Shown piece by piece: positions 63,198 through 64,000 of a stretch of 64,000 nt of DNA. Source of the DNA: Piscicola geometra (lineage: Eukaryota; Annelida; Clitellata; Hirudinida; Piscicolidae); assembly GCA_943735955.1 (NCBI GenBank), contig OX030959.1, positions 5,303,241-5,367,240 of the forward strand, given 5' to 3'. The first letter of the stretch is position 1; the number at the start of each line of letters is the position of its first letter. Below the pieces are notes generated by a model. That model was not told the DNA's origin. It did not search any database and saw nothing but the letters and a program-made list of their open reading frames with translations. Position numbers and translations under genes: made by a program.

Positions 63198-63504
63198 TAA
63201 GGAAAAATACGTGATTAATACGTTATCCTTAAAACTTAAAGAATAAAATGTGATACTTTTATCTAATTTTTGCTATAAGTTTTTCGTTCAATCTCGGAAT
63301 AGCATTTGAATAAATTTGACTTGGCTGTTGTTGTTTCGTCACTTTAACCATAAGGAAATAATGTTTAAGGAAGAATACGTGATCCTTAGAACCAAAAGAT
63401 TGAAATTTCATACTTTCATCTAATGTTTGCTCATTTTTTTTTTCAATCTGGAAATAGCATTTGAATAAATTTGACTGGGTTGTTGATTCTTCACTTTAAT
63501 CATT
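63198..63504 (+). repeat. Direct duplication in the element centre
   Basis: Copy 1 (about 63198-63352) and copy 2 (about 63366-63504) share AAGGAARAATACGTGAT at the start, the stretch AATAGCATTTGAATAAATTTGACT, written here as AATAGCATTTGAATAAA plus TTTGACT, and CACTTTAAYCAT at the end. They differ by substitutions and small gaps. Confidence 0.75.
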
Positions 63505-63570
63505 AAGTTTTCTACTGGTTCTCGATCGTGATTATTTTTCCTTGAAAATTAATTTTCAAAGATTTTTTTT

Positions 63571-63682
63571 GAAGACTTTTTATCCTGAAGACTTTTTATC
63601 CTGAAGACTTTTTATCCTGAAGACTTTTTATCCTGCAGACTTTTTATCCTGAAGACTTTTCATCCTGAAGACTTTTTATCCG
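63571..63682 (-). repeat. Right arm 16-bp minisatellite, 7 copies
   Basis: Reverse-complement units TGAAGACTTTTTATCC, seven copies, against about 29 in the left arm. It ends at GTTTACCAATAAT, the inverted form of the left arm junction. Confidence 0.95.
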
Positions 63683-64000
63683 TTTACCAATAATTTGTAT
63701 TGTATTTGATAAATCGTTTTAGGTATGTATTTTTAAAAAATTTAGTCCGTTTTATTTATTCAAAATAGTGAAACGAATCTATAAAAATCCTTTTTTTATA
63801 TAAAAAGTCCGTTTTATTTATTTAAAATTGTGAAAAACATCTATAAAAAATCCGTTTTTTATATTAAAAGTCCGTTTTATTTATACTAAAATATTAACAA
63901 GGAGACTTTTTCTCCGAGAGGCTTTTTCTCCAGGAGGTTTTTTCTCCGGGAGGCTTTTTGTAGAAGGTATTTTATCCGAAGGCTTTTTCTCCGAGAGGCT
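63683..64000 (-). repeat. Right arm spacer and outer block, cut by window end
   Basis: Inverted counterpart of 62335-62710. It contains GTCCGTTTTATTTATT repeats, then from about 63899 units such as GGAGACTTTTTCTCCG and GGCTTTTTGTAGAAGG. The element's outer end lies beyond the window. Confidence 0.85.

Larger units (their letters stand above)
62331..64000. mobile_element. Foldback-like element with minisatellite-bearing inverted arms
   Basis: The left arm (62331 to 63168) and right arm (63571 to at least 64000) are inverted copies in the same nested order. Each has an outer block of GGAGAAAAAGCCTC-like units, then a spacer with repeated AATAAATAAAACGGAC, then the junction ATTGGTAAACGGATAAAAAG, then a 16-bp minisatellite. 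A 400-bp centre separates them. Long inverted repeats made of tandem subrepeats are the defining layout of Foldback (FB/Galileo-like) elements. No transposase is visible. The right end is cut by the window edge. Confidence 0.75.

Noticed and set aside
1..64000. CRISPR arrays, rRNA genes, intact tRNA genes or bacterial-type operons
   Set aside because: None seen on either strand; the sequence is intron-bearing eukaryotic DNA.

Overview
The window is about 75% A+T and looks like metazoan nuclear DNA. No prokaryotic-style genes are present: coding sequence sits in short, clearly GC-richer exons bounded by GT/AG splice sites inside introns of 0.1 to 7.5 kb. Three lines of evidence point to an AT-rich invertebrate with TTAGGG-type telomeres: a 60-bp TTAGGG-type interstitial block, decayed Merlin and RTE elements with tRNA-type SINEs, and tiny exons. 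A flatworm is my best guess, but this is an inference; other AT-rich invertebrates are possible.

Three plus-strand genes can be supported. (1) A Cys-loop anion-channel subunit of the glycine-receptor/glutamate-gated chloride channel type runs from at least 24,062 to its stop at 44,256. Nine exons are firm and all splice phases agree. They supply the N-terminal helix, ligand-binding loops, the 13-residue Cys-loop, the second loop-C disulfide, M1 to M3 with the Pro-Ala-Arg anion motif, and M4. Three 5' exons are proposed (15,497; 17,056, a signal-peptide-like exon; 21,280, a 14-nt micro-exon). They join in phase but are less certain, and the initiator Met is not found. (2) A tetraspanin starts at 51,077. 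Five exons joined only by phase-0 introns give TM1 to TM3 and the start of the large extracellular loop. It carries an unusually long, roughly 200-residue N-terminal cytoplasmic tail. Its CCG motif and TM4 are not found in the window. (3) At 58,929 to 59,277 there is a TATA box, an ATG exon and a signal-peptide exon, both symmetric in phase, suggesting a small secreted protein whose remaining exons I cannot place.

The rest is intron and intergenic DNA with old mobile elements: a broken Merlin (ISXO2-like) transposase on the minus strand near 3.5 to 4.0 kb, a possible LINE end near 7.8 kb, tRNA-headed SINEs near 25.2, 28.0 and 28.4 kb, and RTE-type LINE fragments near 32.7 and 46.9 kb. A 26-bp minisatellite lies near 60 kb. 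The last 1.7 kb (62,330 to 64,000 and beyond) is a foldback-like element: long inverted arms, each containing a 16-bp minisatellite, flank a 400-bp centre that is itself duplicated. Most remaining open reading frames are short, AT-driven and without recognisable homology.
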